From Auanema rhodensis (taxonomy: Eukaryota; Nematoda; Chromadorea; Rhabditida; Rhabditidae), in NCBI GenBank assembly GCA_964057225.1, contig OZ059898.1, positions 21,119,267 to 21,183,266 on the forward strand: 64,000 nucleotides of DNA. Reading direction: 5' to 3'. Positions 25,519-39,700 of this stretch are shown piece by piece. How positions within the stretch are numbered: the stretch's first letter is position 1; every line of letters begins with the position of its first letter. The notes under the pieces are model-generated. The model did not search any database and was not told the DNA's origin. It was given only the letters and a program-made list of their open reading frames with translations. The translations under genes were made by a program, and so were the position numbers.

Positions 25519-28510
25519 AATTAAATGTACACGTGATGTGCACTTGGTATGTAACTCGTTTCACGTGAAAGATAAAGAGATGCGGTTTTCAAAATTAAAT
25601 TCCCCATGTCCATATTAGTCTAAAAACAAATTTTTATTGATATTGGTTCATGGTAACCATGACTTTGAAATTTACGTGAACTTTAATTTATGCTAATTAA
25701 ATGTACACGTGATGTGCACTTGGTATGTAACTCGCTTCACGTGAAAGATAAAGAGATGCGGTTTTCAAAATTAGATTCCCCATGTCCATATTAGTCTAAA
25801 AACAATATTTTATTGATATTGGTGCATGGTAACCATGACTTTGAAATTTACGTGAACTTTAATTTATGCTAATTAAATGTACACGTGATGTGCACTTGGT
25901 ATGTAACTCGCTTCACGTGAAAGATAAAGAGATTCGGTTTTCAAAATTAGATTCCCCATGTCCATATTGGTCTAAAAACAAATTTTTATTGATATTGGTT
26001 CATGGTAACCATGACTTTGAAATTTACGTGAACTTTAATTTATGCTAATTAAATGTACACGTGATGTGCACTTGGTATGTAACTCGCTTCACGTGAAAGA
26101 TAAAGAGATGCGGTTTTCAAAATTAGATTCCCCATGTCCATATTAGTCTAAAAACAAATTTTTATTGATATTGGTGCATGGTAACCATGACTTTGAAATT
26201 TACGTGAACTTTAATTTATGCTAATTAAATGTACACGTGATGTGCACTTGGTATGTAACTCGCTTCACGTGAAAGATGAAGAGATGCGGTTTTCAAAATT
26301 AGATTCCCCATGTCCATATTAGTCTAAAAACAAATTTTTATTGATATTGGTGCATGGTAACCATGACTTTGAAATTTACGTGAACTTTAATTTATGCTAA
26401 TTAAATGTACAGTTGATGTGCACTTGGTATGTAACTCGCTTCACGTGAAAGATGAAGAGATGCGGTTTTCAAAATTAGATTCCCCATGTCCATATTAGTC
26501 TAAAAACAAATTTTTATTGATATTGGTGCATGGTAACCATGACTTTGAAATTTACGTGAACTTTAATTTATGCTAATTAAATGTACACGTGATGTGCACT
26601 TGGTATGTAACTCGTTTCACGTGAAAGATAAAGAGATGCGGTTTTCAAAATTAAATTCCCCATGTCCATATTAGTCTAAAAACAAATTTTTATTGATATT
26701 GGTTCATGGTAACCATGACTTTGAAATTTACGTGAACTTTAATTTATGCTAATTAAATGTACACGTGATGTGCACTTGGTATGTAACTCGCTTCACGTGA
26801 AAGATAAAGAGATGCGGTTTTCAAAATTAGATTCCCCATGTCCATATTAGTCTAAAAACAATATTTTATTGATATTGGTGCATGGTAACCATGACTTTGA
26901 AATTTACGTGAACTTTAATTTATGCTAATTAAATGTACACGTGATGTGCACTTGGTATGTAACTCGCTTCACGTGAAAGATAAAGAGATTCGGTTTTCAA
27001 AATTAGATTCCCCATGTCCATATTGGTCTAAAAACAAATTTTTATTGATATTGGTTCATGGTAACCATGACTTTGAAATTTACGTGAACTTTAATTTATG
27101 CTAATTAAATGTACACGTGATGTGCACTTGGTATGTAACTCGCTTCACGTGAAAGATAAAGAGATGCGGTTTTCAAAATTAGATTCCCCATGTCCATATT
27201 AGTCTAAAAACAAATTTTTATTGATATTGGTGCATGGTAACCATGACTTTGAAATTTACGTGAACTTTAATTTATGCTAATTAAATGTACACGTGATGGG
27301 CACTTGGTATGTAACTCGCTTCACGTGAAAGATAAAGAGATGCGGTTTTCAAAATTAGATTCCTCATGTCCATATTAGTCTAAAAACAAATTTTTATTGA
27401 TATTGGTTCATGGTAACCATGACTTTGAAATTTACGTGAACTTTAATTTATGCTAATTAAATGTACACGTAATGTGCACTTGGTATGTAACTCGCTTCAC
27501 GTGAAAGATAAAGAGATGCGGTTTTCAAAATTAGATTCCCCATGTCCATATTAGTCTAAAAACAATATTTTATTGATATTGGTGCATGGTAACCATGACT
27601 TTGAAATTTACGTGAACTTTAATTTATGCTAATTAAATGTACACGTGATGTGCACTTGGTATGTAACTCGCTTCACGTGAAAGATAAAGAGATGCGGTTT
27701 TCAAAATTAGATTCCCCATGTCCATATTAGTCTAAAAACAAATTTTTATTGATATTGGTGCATGGTAACCATGACTTTGAAATTTACGTGAACTTTAATT
27801 TATGCTAATTAAATGTACACGTGATGTGCACTTGGTATGTAACTCGTTTCACGTGAAAGATAAAGAGATGCGGTTTTCAAAATTAAATTCCCCATGTCCA
27901 TATTAGTCTAAAAACAAATTTTTATTGATATTGGTTCATGGTAACCATGACTTTGAAATTTACGTGAACTTTAATTTATGCTAATTAAATGTACACGTGA
28001 TGTGCACTTGGTATGTAACTCGCTTCACGTGAAAGATAAAGAGATGCGGTTTTCAAAATTAGATTCCCCATGTCCATATTAGTCTAAAAACAATATTTTA
28101 TTGATATTGGTGCATGGTAACCATGACTTTGAAATTTACGTGAACTTTAATTTATGCTAATTAAATGTACACGTGATGTGCACTTGGTATGTAACTCGCT
28201 TCACGTGAAAGATAAAGAGATTCGGTTTTCAAAATTAGATTCCCCATGTCCATATTGGTCTAAAAACAAATTTTTATTGATATTGGTTCATGGTAACCAT
28301 GACTTTGAAATTTACGTGAACTTTAATTTATGCTAATTAAATGTACACGTGATGTGCACTTGGTATGTAACTCGCTTCACGTGAAAGATAAAGAGATGCG
28401 GTTTTCAAAATTAGATTCCCCATGTCCATATTAGTCTAAAAACAAATTTTTATTGATATTGGTGCATGGTAACCATGACTTTGAAATTTACGTGAACTTT
28501 AATTTATGCT
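25519..28510 (+). repeat. Four-monomer core repeated three times (6- and 7-monomer spacing)
   Basis: The core is: CGTTTCACG with AAATTAAATT; CAATATTTT (positions 112-113); GATTCGG with ATTGGTC (G64 to T, A99 to G); a GGTGCAT copy. It lies at 25519-26222, 26575-27278 and 27807-28510. Filler monomers differ: GATGAAG then ACAGTTG after copies 1 and 3; GATGGGCAC then ACGTAATG after copy 2. Spacing is 1056 then 1232 bp. The same filler pairs reappear at 29391-29742, showing shuffling of a small set of modules. The third core monomer is the source of the three 60-codon open frames discussed under rejected items. Confidence 0.85.
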
Positions 28511-28686
28511 AATTAAATGTACACGTGATGTGCACTTGGTATGTAACTCGCTTCACGTGAAAGATGAAGAGATGCGGTTTTCAAAATTAGATTCCCCATG
28601 TCCATATTAGTCTAAAAACAAATTTTTATTGATATTGGTGCATGGTAACCATGACTTTGAAATTTACGTGAACTTTAATTTATGCT

Positions 28687-29390
28687 AATTAAATGTACAG
28701 TTGATGTGCACTTGGTATGTAACTCGCTTCACGTGAAAGATGAAGAGATGCGGTTTTCAAAATTAGATTCCCCATGTCCATATTAGTCTAAAAACAAATT
28801 TTTATTGATATTGGTGCATGGTAACCATGACTTTGAAATTTACGTGAACTTTAATTTATGCTAATTAAATGTACACGTGATGTGCACTTGGTATGTAACT
28901 CGCTTCACGTGAAAGATAAGGAGATGCGGTTTTCAAAATTAGATTCCCCATGTCCATATTAGTCTAAAAACAAATTTTTATTGATATTGGTGCATGGTAA
29001 CCATGACTTTGAAATTTACGTGAACTTTAATTTATGCTAATTAAATGTACAGTTGATGTGCACTTGGTATGTAACTCGCTTCACGTGAAAGATGAAGAGA
29101 TGCGGTTTTCAAAATTAGATTCCCCATGTCCATATTAGTCTAAAAACAAATTTTTATTGATATTGGTGCATGGTAACCATGACTTTGAAATTTACGTGAA
29201 CTTTAATTTATGCTAATTAAATGTACACGTGATGTGCACTTGGTATGTAACTCGCTTCACGTGAAAGATAAGGAGATGCGGTTTTCAAAATTAGATTCCC
29301 CATGTCCATATTAGTCTAAAAACAAATTTTTATTGATATTGGTGCATGGTAACCATGACTTTGAAATTTACGTGAACTTTAATTTATGCT
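28687..29390 (+). repeat. Dimeric higher-order repeat, two tandem copies (352 bp each)
   Basis: Units 28687-29038 and 29039-29390 each join an ACAGTTG/GATGAAG monomer to a GATAAGG monomer. ACAGTTG appears at 28697 and 29049. The monomer at 26399 is the same ACAGTTG type without the GATAAGG partner. The short unit suggests a recent local expansion. Confidence 0.8.
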
Positions 29391-31502
29391 AATTAAATGT
29401 ACACGTGATGGGCACTTGGTATGTAACTCGCTTCACGTGAAAGATAAAGAGATGCGGTTTTCAAAATTAGATTCCCCATGTCCATATTAGTCTAAAAACA
29501 AATTTTTATTGATATTGGTTCATGGTAACCATGACTTTGAAATTTACGTGAACTTTAATTTATGCTAATTAAATGTACACGTAATGTGCACTTGGTATGT
29601 AACTCGCTTCACGTGAAAGATAAAGAGATGCGGTTTTCAAAATTAGATTCCCCATGTCCATATTAGTCTAAAAACAAATTTTTATTGATATTGGTTCATG
29701 GTAACCATGACTTTGAAATTTACGTGAACTTTAATTTATGCTAATTAAATGTACACGTGATGTGCACTTGGTATGTAACTCGCTTCACGTGAAAGATAAA
29801 GAGATGCGGTTTTCAAAATTAGATTCCCCATGTCCATATTAGTCTAAAAACAAATTTTTATTGATATTGGTGCATGGTAACCATGACTTTGAAATTTACG
29901 TGAACTTTAATTTATGCTAATTAAATGTACACGTGATGTGCACTTGGTATGTAACTCGCTTCACGTGAAAGATAAAGAGATGCGGTTTTCAAAATTAGAT
30001 TCCCCATGTCCATATTAGTCTAAAAACAAATTTTTATTGATATTGGTGCATGGTAACCATGACTTTGAAATTTACGTGAACTTTAATTTATGCTAATTAA
30101 ATGTACACGTGATGTGCACTTGGTATGTAACTCGCTTCACGTGAAAGATGAAGAGATGCGGTTTTCAAAATTAGATTCCCCATGTCCATATTAGTCTAAA
30201 AACAAATTTTTATTGATATTGGTGCATGGTAACCATGACTTTGAAATTTACGTGAACTTTAATTTATGCTAATTAAATGTACACGTGATGTGCACTTGCT
30301 ATGTAACTCGCTTCACGTGAAAGATAAAGAGATGCGGTTTTCAAAATTAGATTCCCCATGTCCATATTAGTCTAAAAACAAATTTTTATTGATATTGGTG
30401 CATGGTAACCATGACTTTGAAATTTACGTGAACTTTAATTTATGCTAATTAAATGTACACGTGATGTGCACTTGATATGTAACTCGCTTCACGTGAAAGA
30501 TGAAGAGATGCGGTTTTCAAAATTAGATTCCCCATGTCCATATTAGTCTAAAAACAAATTTTTATTGATATTGGTGCATGGTAACCATGACTTTGAAATT
30601 TACGTGAACTTTAATTTATGCTAATTAAATGTACACGTGATGTGCACTTGGTATGTAACTCGCTTCACGTGAAAGATAAAGAGATGCGGTTTTCAAAATT
30701 AGATTCCCCATGTCCATATTAGTCTAAAAACAAATTTTTATTGATATTGGTTCATGGTAACCATGACTTTGAAATTTACGTGAACTTTAATTTATGCTAA
30801 TTAAATGTACACGTGATGTGCACTTGGTATGTAACTCGCTTCACGTGAAAGATAAAGAGATGCGGTTTTCAAAATTAGATTCCCCATGTCCATATTAGTC
30901 TAAAAACAAATTTTTATTGATATTGGTGCATGGTAACCATGACTTTGAAATTTACGTGAACTTTAATTTATGCTAATTAAATGTACACGTGATGTGCACT
31001 TGGTATGTAACTCGCTTCACGTGAAAGATAAAGAGATGCGGTTTTCAAAATTAGATTCCCCATGTCCATATTAGTCTAAAAACAAATTTTTATTGATATT
31101 GGTTCATGGTAACCATGACTTTGAAATTTACGTGAACTTTAATTTATGCTAATTAAATGTACACGTGATGTGCACTTGGTATGTAACTCGCTTCACGTGA
31201 AAGATAAAGAGATGCGGTTTTCAAAATTAGATTCCCCATGTCCATATTAGTCTAAAAACAAATTTTTATTGATATTGGTGCATGGTAACCATGACTTTGA
31301 AATTTACGTGAACTTTAATTTATGCTAATTAAATGTACACGTGATGTGCACTTGGTATGTAACTCGCTTCACGTGAAAGATAAAGAGATGCGGTTTTCAA
31401 AATTAGATTCCCCATGTCCATATTAGTCTAAAAACAAATTTTTATTGATATTGGTGCATGGTAACCATGACTTTGAAATTTACGTGAACTTTAATTTATG
31501 CT

Positions 31503-34500
31503 AATTAAATGTACACGTCATGTGCACTTGGTATGTAACTCGCTTCACGTGAAAGATGAAGAGATGCGGTTTTCAAAATTAGATTCCCCATGTCCATATT
31601 AGTCTAAAAACAAATTTTTATTGATATTGGTGCATGGTAACCATGACTTTGAAATTTACGTGAACTTTAATTTATGCTAATTAAATGTACACGTGATGTG
31701 CACTTGGTATGTAACTCGCTTCACGTGAAAGATAAGGAGATGCGGTTTTCAAAATTAGATTCCCCATGTCCATATTAGTCTAAAAACAAATTTTTATTGA
31801 TATTGGTTCATGGTAACCATGACTTTGAAATTTACGTGAACTTTAATTTATGCTAATTAAATGTACACGTGATGTGCACTTGGTATGTAACTCGCTTCAC
31901 GTGAAAGATAAAGAGATGCGGTTTTCAAAATTAGATTCCCCATGTCCATATTAGTCTAAAAACAAATTTTTATTGATATTGGTGCATGGTAACCATGACT
32001 TTGAAATTTACGTGAACTTTAATTTATGCTAATTAAATGTACACGTGATGTGCACTTGGTATGTAACTCGCTTCACGTGAAAGATAAAGAGATGCGGTTT
32101 TCAAAATTAGATTCCCCATGTCCATATTAGTCTAAAAACAAAGTTTTATTGATATTGGTTTATGGTAACCATGACTTTGAAATTTACGTGAACTTTAATT
32201 TATGCTAATTAAATGTACACGTGATGTGCACTTGGTATGTAACTCGCTTCACGTGAAAGATAAAGAGATGCGGTTTTCAAAATTAGATTCCCCATGTCCA
32301 TATTAGTCTAAAAACAAATTTTTATTGATATTGGTGCATGGTAACCATGACTTTGAAATTTACGTGAACTTTAATTTATGCTAATTAAATGTACACGTGA
32401 TGTGCACTTGGTATGTAACTCGCTTCACGTGAAAGATAAAGAGATGCGGTTTTCAAAATTAGATTCCCCATGTCCATATTAGTCTAAAAACAAATTTTTA
32501 TTGATATTGGTTCATGGTAACCATGACTTTGAAATTTACGTGAACTTTAATTTATGCTAATTAAATGTACACGTGATGTGCACTTGGTATGTAACTCGCT
32601 TCACGTGAAAGATAAAGAGATGCGGTTTTCAAAATTAGATTCCCCATGTCCATATTAGTCTAAAAACAAATTTTTATTGATATTGGTGCATGGTAACCAT
32701 GACTTTGAAATTTACGTGAACTTTAATTTATGCTAATTAAATGTACACGTGATGTGCACTTGGTATGTAACTCGCTTCACGTGAAAGATAAAGAGATGCG
32801 GTTTTCAAAATTAGATTCCCCATGTCCATATTAGTCTAAAAACAAATTTTCATTGATATTGGTGCATGGTAACCATGACTTTGAAATTTACGTGAACTTT
32901 AATTTATGCTAATTAAATGTACACGTGATGTGCACTTGGTATGTAACTCGCTTCACGTGAAAGATAAAGAGATGCGGTTTTCAAAATTAGATTCCCCATG
33001 TCCATATTAGTCTAAAAACAAATTTTTATTGATATTGGTTCATGGTAACCATGACTTTGAAATTTACGTGAACTTTAATTTATGCTAATTAAATGTACAC
33101 GTGATGTGCACTTGGTATGTAACTCGCTTCACGTGAAAGATAAAGAGATGCGGTTTTCAAAATTAGATTCCCCATGTCCATATTAGTCTAAAAACAAATT
33201 TTTATTGATATTGGTGCATGGTAACCATGACTTTGAAATTTACGTGAACTTTAATTTATGCTAATTAAATGTACACGTGATGTGCACTTGGTATGTAACT
33301 CGCTTCACGTGAAAGATAAAGAGATGCGGTTTTCAAAATTAGATTCCCCATGTCCATATTAGTCTAAAAACAAATTTTTATTGATATTGGTGCATGGTAA
33401 CCATGACTTTGAAAGTTACGTGAACTTTAATTTATGCTAATTAAATGTACACGTGATGTGCACTTGGTATGTAACTCGCTTCACGTGAAAGATAAAGAGA
33501 TGCGGTTTTCAAAATTAGATTCCCCATGTCCATATTAGTCTAAAAACAAATTTTTATTGATATTGGTTCATGGTAACCATGACTTTGAAATTTACGTGAA
33601 CTTTAATTTATGCTAATTAAATGTACACGTGATGTGCACTTGGTATGTAACTCGCTTCACGTGAAAGATAAAGAGATGCGGTTTTCAAAATTAGATTCCC
33701 CATGTCCATATTAGTCTAAAAACAAATTTTTATTGATATTGGTGCATGGTAACCATGACTTTGAAATTTACGTGAACTTTAATTTATGCTAATTAAATGT
33801 ACACGTGATGTGCACTTGGTATGTAACTCGCTTCACGTGAAAGATGAAGAGATGCGGTTTTCAAAATTAGATTCCCCATGTCCATATTAGTCTAAAAACA
33901 AACTTTTATTGATATTGGTGCATGGTAACCATGACTTTGAAATTTACGTGAACTTTAATTTATGCTAATTAAATGTACACGTGATGTGCACTTGGTATGT
34001 AACTCGCTTCACGTGAAAGATAAAGAGATGCGGTTTTCAAAATTAGATTCCCCATGTTCATATTAGTCTAAAAACAAATTTTTATTGATATTGGTGCATG
34101 GTAACCATGACTTTGAAATTTACGTGAACTTTAATTTATGCTAATTAAATGTACACGTGATGTGCACTTGGTATGTAACTCGCTTCACGTGAAAGATAAA
34201 GAGATGCGGTTTTCAAAATTAGATTCCCCATGTCCATATTAGTCTAAAAACAAATTTTTATTGATATTGGTTCATGGTAACCATGACTTTGAAATTTACG
34301 TGAACTTTAATTTATGCTAATTAAATGTACACGTGATGTGCACTTGGTATGTAACTCGCTTCACGTGAAAGATAAAGAGATGCGGTTTTCAAAATTAGAT
34401 TCCCCATATCCATATTAGTCTAAAAACAAATTTTTATTGATATTGGTGCATGGTAACCATGACTTTGAATTTTACGTGAACTTTAATTTATGCTAATTAA

Positions 34501-36782
34501 ATGTACACGTGATGTGCACTTGGTATGTAACTCGCTTCACGTGAAAGATAAAGAGATGAGGTTTTCAAAATTAGATTCCCCATGTCCATATTAGTCTAAA
34601 AACAAATTTTTATTGATATTGGTTCATGGTAACCATGACTTTGAAATTTACGTGAACTTTAATTTATGCTAATTAAATGTACACGTGATGTGCACTTGGT
34701 ATGTAACTCGCTTCACGTGAAAGATAAAGAGATGCGGTTTTCAAAATTAGATTCCCCATGTCCATATTAGTCTAAAAACAAATTTTTATTGATATTGGTG
34801 CATGGTAACCATGACTTTGAAATTTACGTGAACTTTAATTTATGCTAATTAAATGTACACGTGATGTGCACTTGGTATGTAACTCGCTTCACGTGAAAGA
34901 TGAAGAGATGCGGTTTTCAAAATTAGATTCCCCATGTCCATATTAGTCTAAAAACAAACTTTTATTGATATTGGTGCATGGTAACCATGACTTTGAAATT
35001 TACGTGAACTTTAATTTATGCTAATTAAATGTACACGTGATGTGCACTTGGTATGTAACTCGCTTCACGTGAAAGATAAAGAGATGCGGTTTTCAAAATT
35101 AGATTCCCCATGTTCATATTAGTCTAAAAACAAATTTTTATTGATATTGGTGCATGGTAACCATGACTTTGAAATTTACGTGAACTTTAATTTATGCTAA
35201 TTAAATGTACACGTGATGTGCACTTGGTATGTAACTCGCTTCACGTGAAAGATAAAGAGATGCGGTTTTCAAAATTAGATTCCCCATGTCCATATTAGTC
35301 TAAAAACAAATTTTTATTGATATTGGTTCATGGTAACCATGACTTTGAAATTTACGTGAACTTTAATTTATGCTAATTAAATGTACACGTGATGTGCACT
35401 TGGTATGTAACTCGCTTCACGTGAAAGATAAAGAGATGCGGTTTTCAAAATTAGATTCCCCATATCCATATTAGTCTAAAAACAAATTTTTATTGATATT
35501 GGTGCATGGTAACCATGACTTTGAATTTTACGTGAACTTTAATTTATGCTAATTAAATGTACACGTGATGTGCACTTGGTATGTAACTCGCTTCACGTGA
35601 AAGATAAAGAGATGAGGTTTTCAAAATTAGATTCCCCATGTCCATATTAGTCTAAAAACAAATTTTTATTGATATTGGTGCATGGTAACCATGACTTTGA
35701 AATTTACGTGAACTTTAATTTATGCTAATTAAATGTACACGTGATGTGCACTTGGTATGTAACTCGCTTCACGTGAAAGATAAAGAGATGCGGTTTTCAA
35801 AATTAGATTCCCCATGTCCATATTAGTCTAAAAACAAATTTTTATTGATATTGGTGCATGGTAACCATGACTTTGAAATTTACGTGAACTTTAATTTATG
35901 CTAATTAAATGTACACGTGATGTGCACTTGGTATGTAACTCGCTTCACGTGAAAGATGAAGAGATGCTGTTTTCAAAATTAGATTCCCCATGTCCATATT
36001 AGTCTAAAAACAAAATTTTATTGATATTGGTGCATGGTAACCATGACTTTGAAATTTACGTGAACTTTAATTTATGCTAATTAAATGTACACGTGATGTG
36101 CACTTGGTATGTAACTCGCTTCACGTGAAAGATAAAGAGATGCGGTTTTCAAAATTAGATTCCCCATGTCCATATTAGTCTAAAAACAAATTTTTATTGA
36201 TATTGGTTCATGGTAACCATGACTTTGAAATTTACGTGAACTTTAATTTATGCTAATTAAATGTACACGTGATGTGCACTTGGTATGTAACTCGCTTCAC
36301 GTGAAAGATGAAGAGATGCTGTTTTCAAAATTAGATTCCCCATGTCCATATTAGTCTAAAAACAAATTTTCATTGATATTGGTGAATGGTAACCATGACT
36401 TTGAAATTTACGTGAACTTTAATTTATGCTAATTAAATGTACACGTGATGTGTACTTGGTATGTAACTCGCTTCACGTGAAAGATAAAGAGATGCGGTTT
36501 TCAAAATTAGATTCCCCATGTCCATATTAGTCTAAAAACAAATTTTCATTGATATTGGTGAATGGTAACCATGACTTTGAAATTTACGTGAACTTTAATT
36601 TATGCTAATTAAATGTACACGTGATGTGTACTTGGTATGTAACTCGCTTCACGTGAAAGATAAAGAGATGCGGTTTTCAAAATTAGATTCCCCATGTCCA
36701 TATTAGTCTAAAAACAAATTTTTATTGATATTGGTGCATGGTAACCATGACTTTGAAATTTACGTGAACTTTAATTTATGCT
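31503..36782 (+). repeat. Long segmental duplication, copy 1 (30 monomers)
   Basis: It opens with an ACGTCATG monomer (G17 to C), found otherwise only at 36783, exactly 5280 bp (30 monomers) later. Shared markers in order are: GATAAGG; CAAAGTTTT (near 32142); GAAAGTTACG (33411); CAAACTTTT (33901); CATGTTCAT (34055); CATATCC (34405); GATGAGG (34555); GATGCTG (35963, 36315); a TTTTCATT/GGTGAATGG run from 36370. Relative to copy 2 it has about three extra monomers before GAAAGTTACG and an internal 6-mer duplication. It ends with GTGTAC monomers that directly abut copy 2. Confidence 0.85.
33791..35902 (+). repeat. 6-mer higher-order repeat, two tandem copies (1056 bp each)
   Basis: Units 33791-34846 and 34847-35902 share GATGAAG with CAAACTTTT; CATGTTCAT; GGTTCAT; CATATCC with GAATTTTA; GATGAGG; GGTGCAT. 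The fifth monomers differ at position 130. The corresponding parts at 38.5-39.6 kb and 46.4-47.3 kb hold this set once, so the duplication happened in this copy after the larger segment was copied, or was lost from the others. Confidence 0.88.
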
Positions 36783-39700
36783 AATTAAATGTACACGTCA
36801 TGTGCACTTGGTATGTAACTCGCTTCACGTGAAAGATGAAGAGATGCGGTTTTCAAAATTAGATTCCCCATGTCCATATTAGTCTAAAAACAAATTTTTA
36901 TTGATATTGGTGCATGGTAACCATGACTTTGAAATTTACGTGAACTTTAATTTATGCTAATTAAATGTACACGTGATGTGCACTTGGTATGTAACTCGCT
37001 TCACGTGAAAGATAAGGAGATGCGGTTTTCAAAATTAGATTCCCCATGTCCATATTAGTCTAAAAACAAATTTTTATTGATATTGGTTCATGGTAACCAT
37101 GACTTTGAAATTTACGTGAACTTTAATTTATGCTAATTAAATGTACACGTGATGTGCACTTGGTATGTAACTCGCTTCACGTGAAAGATAAAGAGATGCG
37201 GTTTTCAAAATTAGATTCCCCATGTCCATATTAGTCTAAAAACAAATTTTTATTGATATTGGTGCATGGTAACCATGACTTTGAAATTTACGTGAACTTT
37301 AATTTATGCTAATTAAATGTACACGTGATGTGCACTTGGTATGTAACTCGCTTCACGTGAAAGATAAAGAGATGCGGTTTTCAAAATTAGATTCCCCATG
37401 TCCATATTAGTCTAAAAACAAAGTTTTATTGATATTGGTTCATGGTAACCATGACTTTGAAATTTACGTGAACTTTAATTTATGCTAATTAAATGTACAC
37501 GTGATGTGCACTTGGTATGTAACTCGCTTCACGTGAAAGATAAAGAGATGCGGTTTTCAAAATTAGATTCCCCATGTCCATATTAGTCTAAAAACAAATT
37601 TTTATTGATATTGGTGCATGGTAACCATGACTTTGAAATTTACGTGAACTTTAATTTATGCTAATTAAATGTACACGTGATGTGCACTTGGTATGTAACT
37701 CGCTTCACGTGAAAGATAAAGAGATGCGGTTTTCAAAATTAGATTCCCCATGTCCATATTAGTCTAAAAACAAATTTTTATTGATATTGGTTCATGGTAA
37801 CCATGACTTTGAAATTTACGTGAACTTTAATTTATGCTAATTAAATGTACACGTGATGTGCACTTGGTATGTAACTCGCTTCACGTGAAAGATAAAGAGA
37901 TGCGGTTTTCAAAATTAGATTCCCCATGTCCATATTAGTCTAAAAACAAATTTTTATTGATATTGGTGCATGGTAACCATGACTTTGAAATTTACGTGAA
38001 CTTTAATTTATGCTAATTAAATGTACACGTGATGTGCACTTGGTATGTAACTCGCTTCACGTGAAAGATAAAGAGATGCGGTTTTCAAAATTAGATTCCC
38101 CATGTCCATATTAGTCTAAAAACAAATTTTTATTGATATTGGTGCATGGTAACCATGACTTTGAAAGTTACGTGAACTTTAATTTATGCTAATTAAATGT
38201 ACACGTGATGTGCACTTGGTATGTAACTCGCTTCACGTGAAAGATAAAGAGATGCGGTTTTCAAAATTAGATTCCCCATGTCCATATTAGTCTAAAAACA
38301 AATTTTTATTGATATTGGTTCATGGTAACCATGACTTTGAAATTTACGTGAACTTTAATTTATGCTAATTAAATGTACACGTGATGTGCACTTGGTATGT
38401 AACTCGCTTCACGTGAAAGATAAAGAGATGCGGTTTTCAAAATTAGATTCCCCATGTCCATATTAGTCTAAAAACAAATTTTTATTGATATTGGTGCATG
38501 GTAACCATGACTTTGAAATTTACGTGAACTTTAATTTATGCTAATTAAATGTACACGTGATGTGCACTTGGTATGTAACTCGCTTCACGTGAAAGATGAA
38601 GAGATGCGGTTTTCAAAATTAGATTCCCCATGTCCATATTAGTCTAAAAACAAACTTTTATTGATATTGGTGCATGGTAACCATGACTTTGAAATTTACG
38701 TGAACTTTAATTTATGCTAATTAAATGTACACGTGATGTGCACTTGGTATGTAACTCGCTTCACGTGAAAGATAAAGAGATGCGGTTTTCAAAATTAGAT
38801 TCCCCATGTTCATATTAGTCTAAAAACAAATTTTTATTGATATTGGTGCATGGTAACCATGACTTTGAAATTTACGTGAACTTTAATTTATGCTAATTAA
38901 ATGTACACGTGATGTGCACTTGGTATGTAACTCGCTTCACGTGAAAGATAAAGAGATGCGGTTTTCAAAATTAGATTCCCCATGTCCATATTAGTCTAAA
39001 AACAAATTTTTATTGATATTGGTTCATGGTAACCATGACTTTGAAATTTACGTGAACTTTAATTTATGCTAATTAAATGTACACGTGATGTGCACTTGGT
39101 ATGTAACTCGCTTCACGTGAAAGATAAAGAGATGCGGTTTTCAAAATTAGATTCCCCATATCCATATTAGTCTAAAAACAAATTTTTATTGATATTGGTG
39201 CATGGTAACCATGACTTTGAATTTTACGTGAACTTTAATTTATGCTAATTAAATGTACACGTGATGTGCACTTGGTATGTAACTCGCTTCACGTGAAAGA
39301 TAAAGAGATGAGGTTTTCAAAATTAGATTCCCCATGTCCATATTAGTCTAAAAACAAATTTTTATTGATATTGGTGCATGGTAACCATGACTTTGAAATT
39401 TACGTGAACTTTAATTTATGCTAATTAAATGTACACGTGATGTGCACTTGGTATGTAACTCGCTTCACGTGAAAGATAAAGAGATGCGGTTTTCAAAATT
39501 AGATTCCCCATGTCCATATTAGTCTAAAAACAAATTTTTATTGATATTGGTGCATGGTAACCATGACTTTGAAATTTACGTGAACTTTAATTTATGCTAA
39601 TTAAATGTACACGTGATGTGCACTTGGTATGTAACTCGCTTCACGTGAAAGATGAAGAGATGCTGTTTTCAAAATTAGATTCCCCATGTCCATATTAGTC

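Noticed and set aside
25866-26048. 60-codon open reading frame, with identical copies at 26922-27104 and 28154-28336
   Set aside because: It starts at the ATG of monomer positions 172-174 and stays open only because A99 to G removes the TAG present in other copies. It ends at the TAA on the next junction. Since 176 is not a multiple of three, the frame changes each monomer. The three copies are one HOR monomer duplicated at 6- and 7-monomer spacing. There is no coding evidence.
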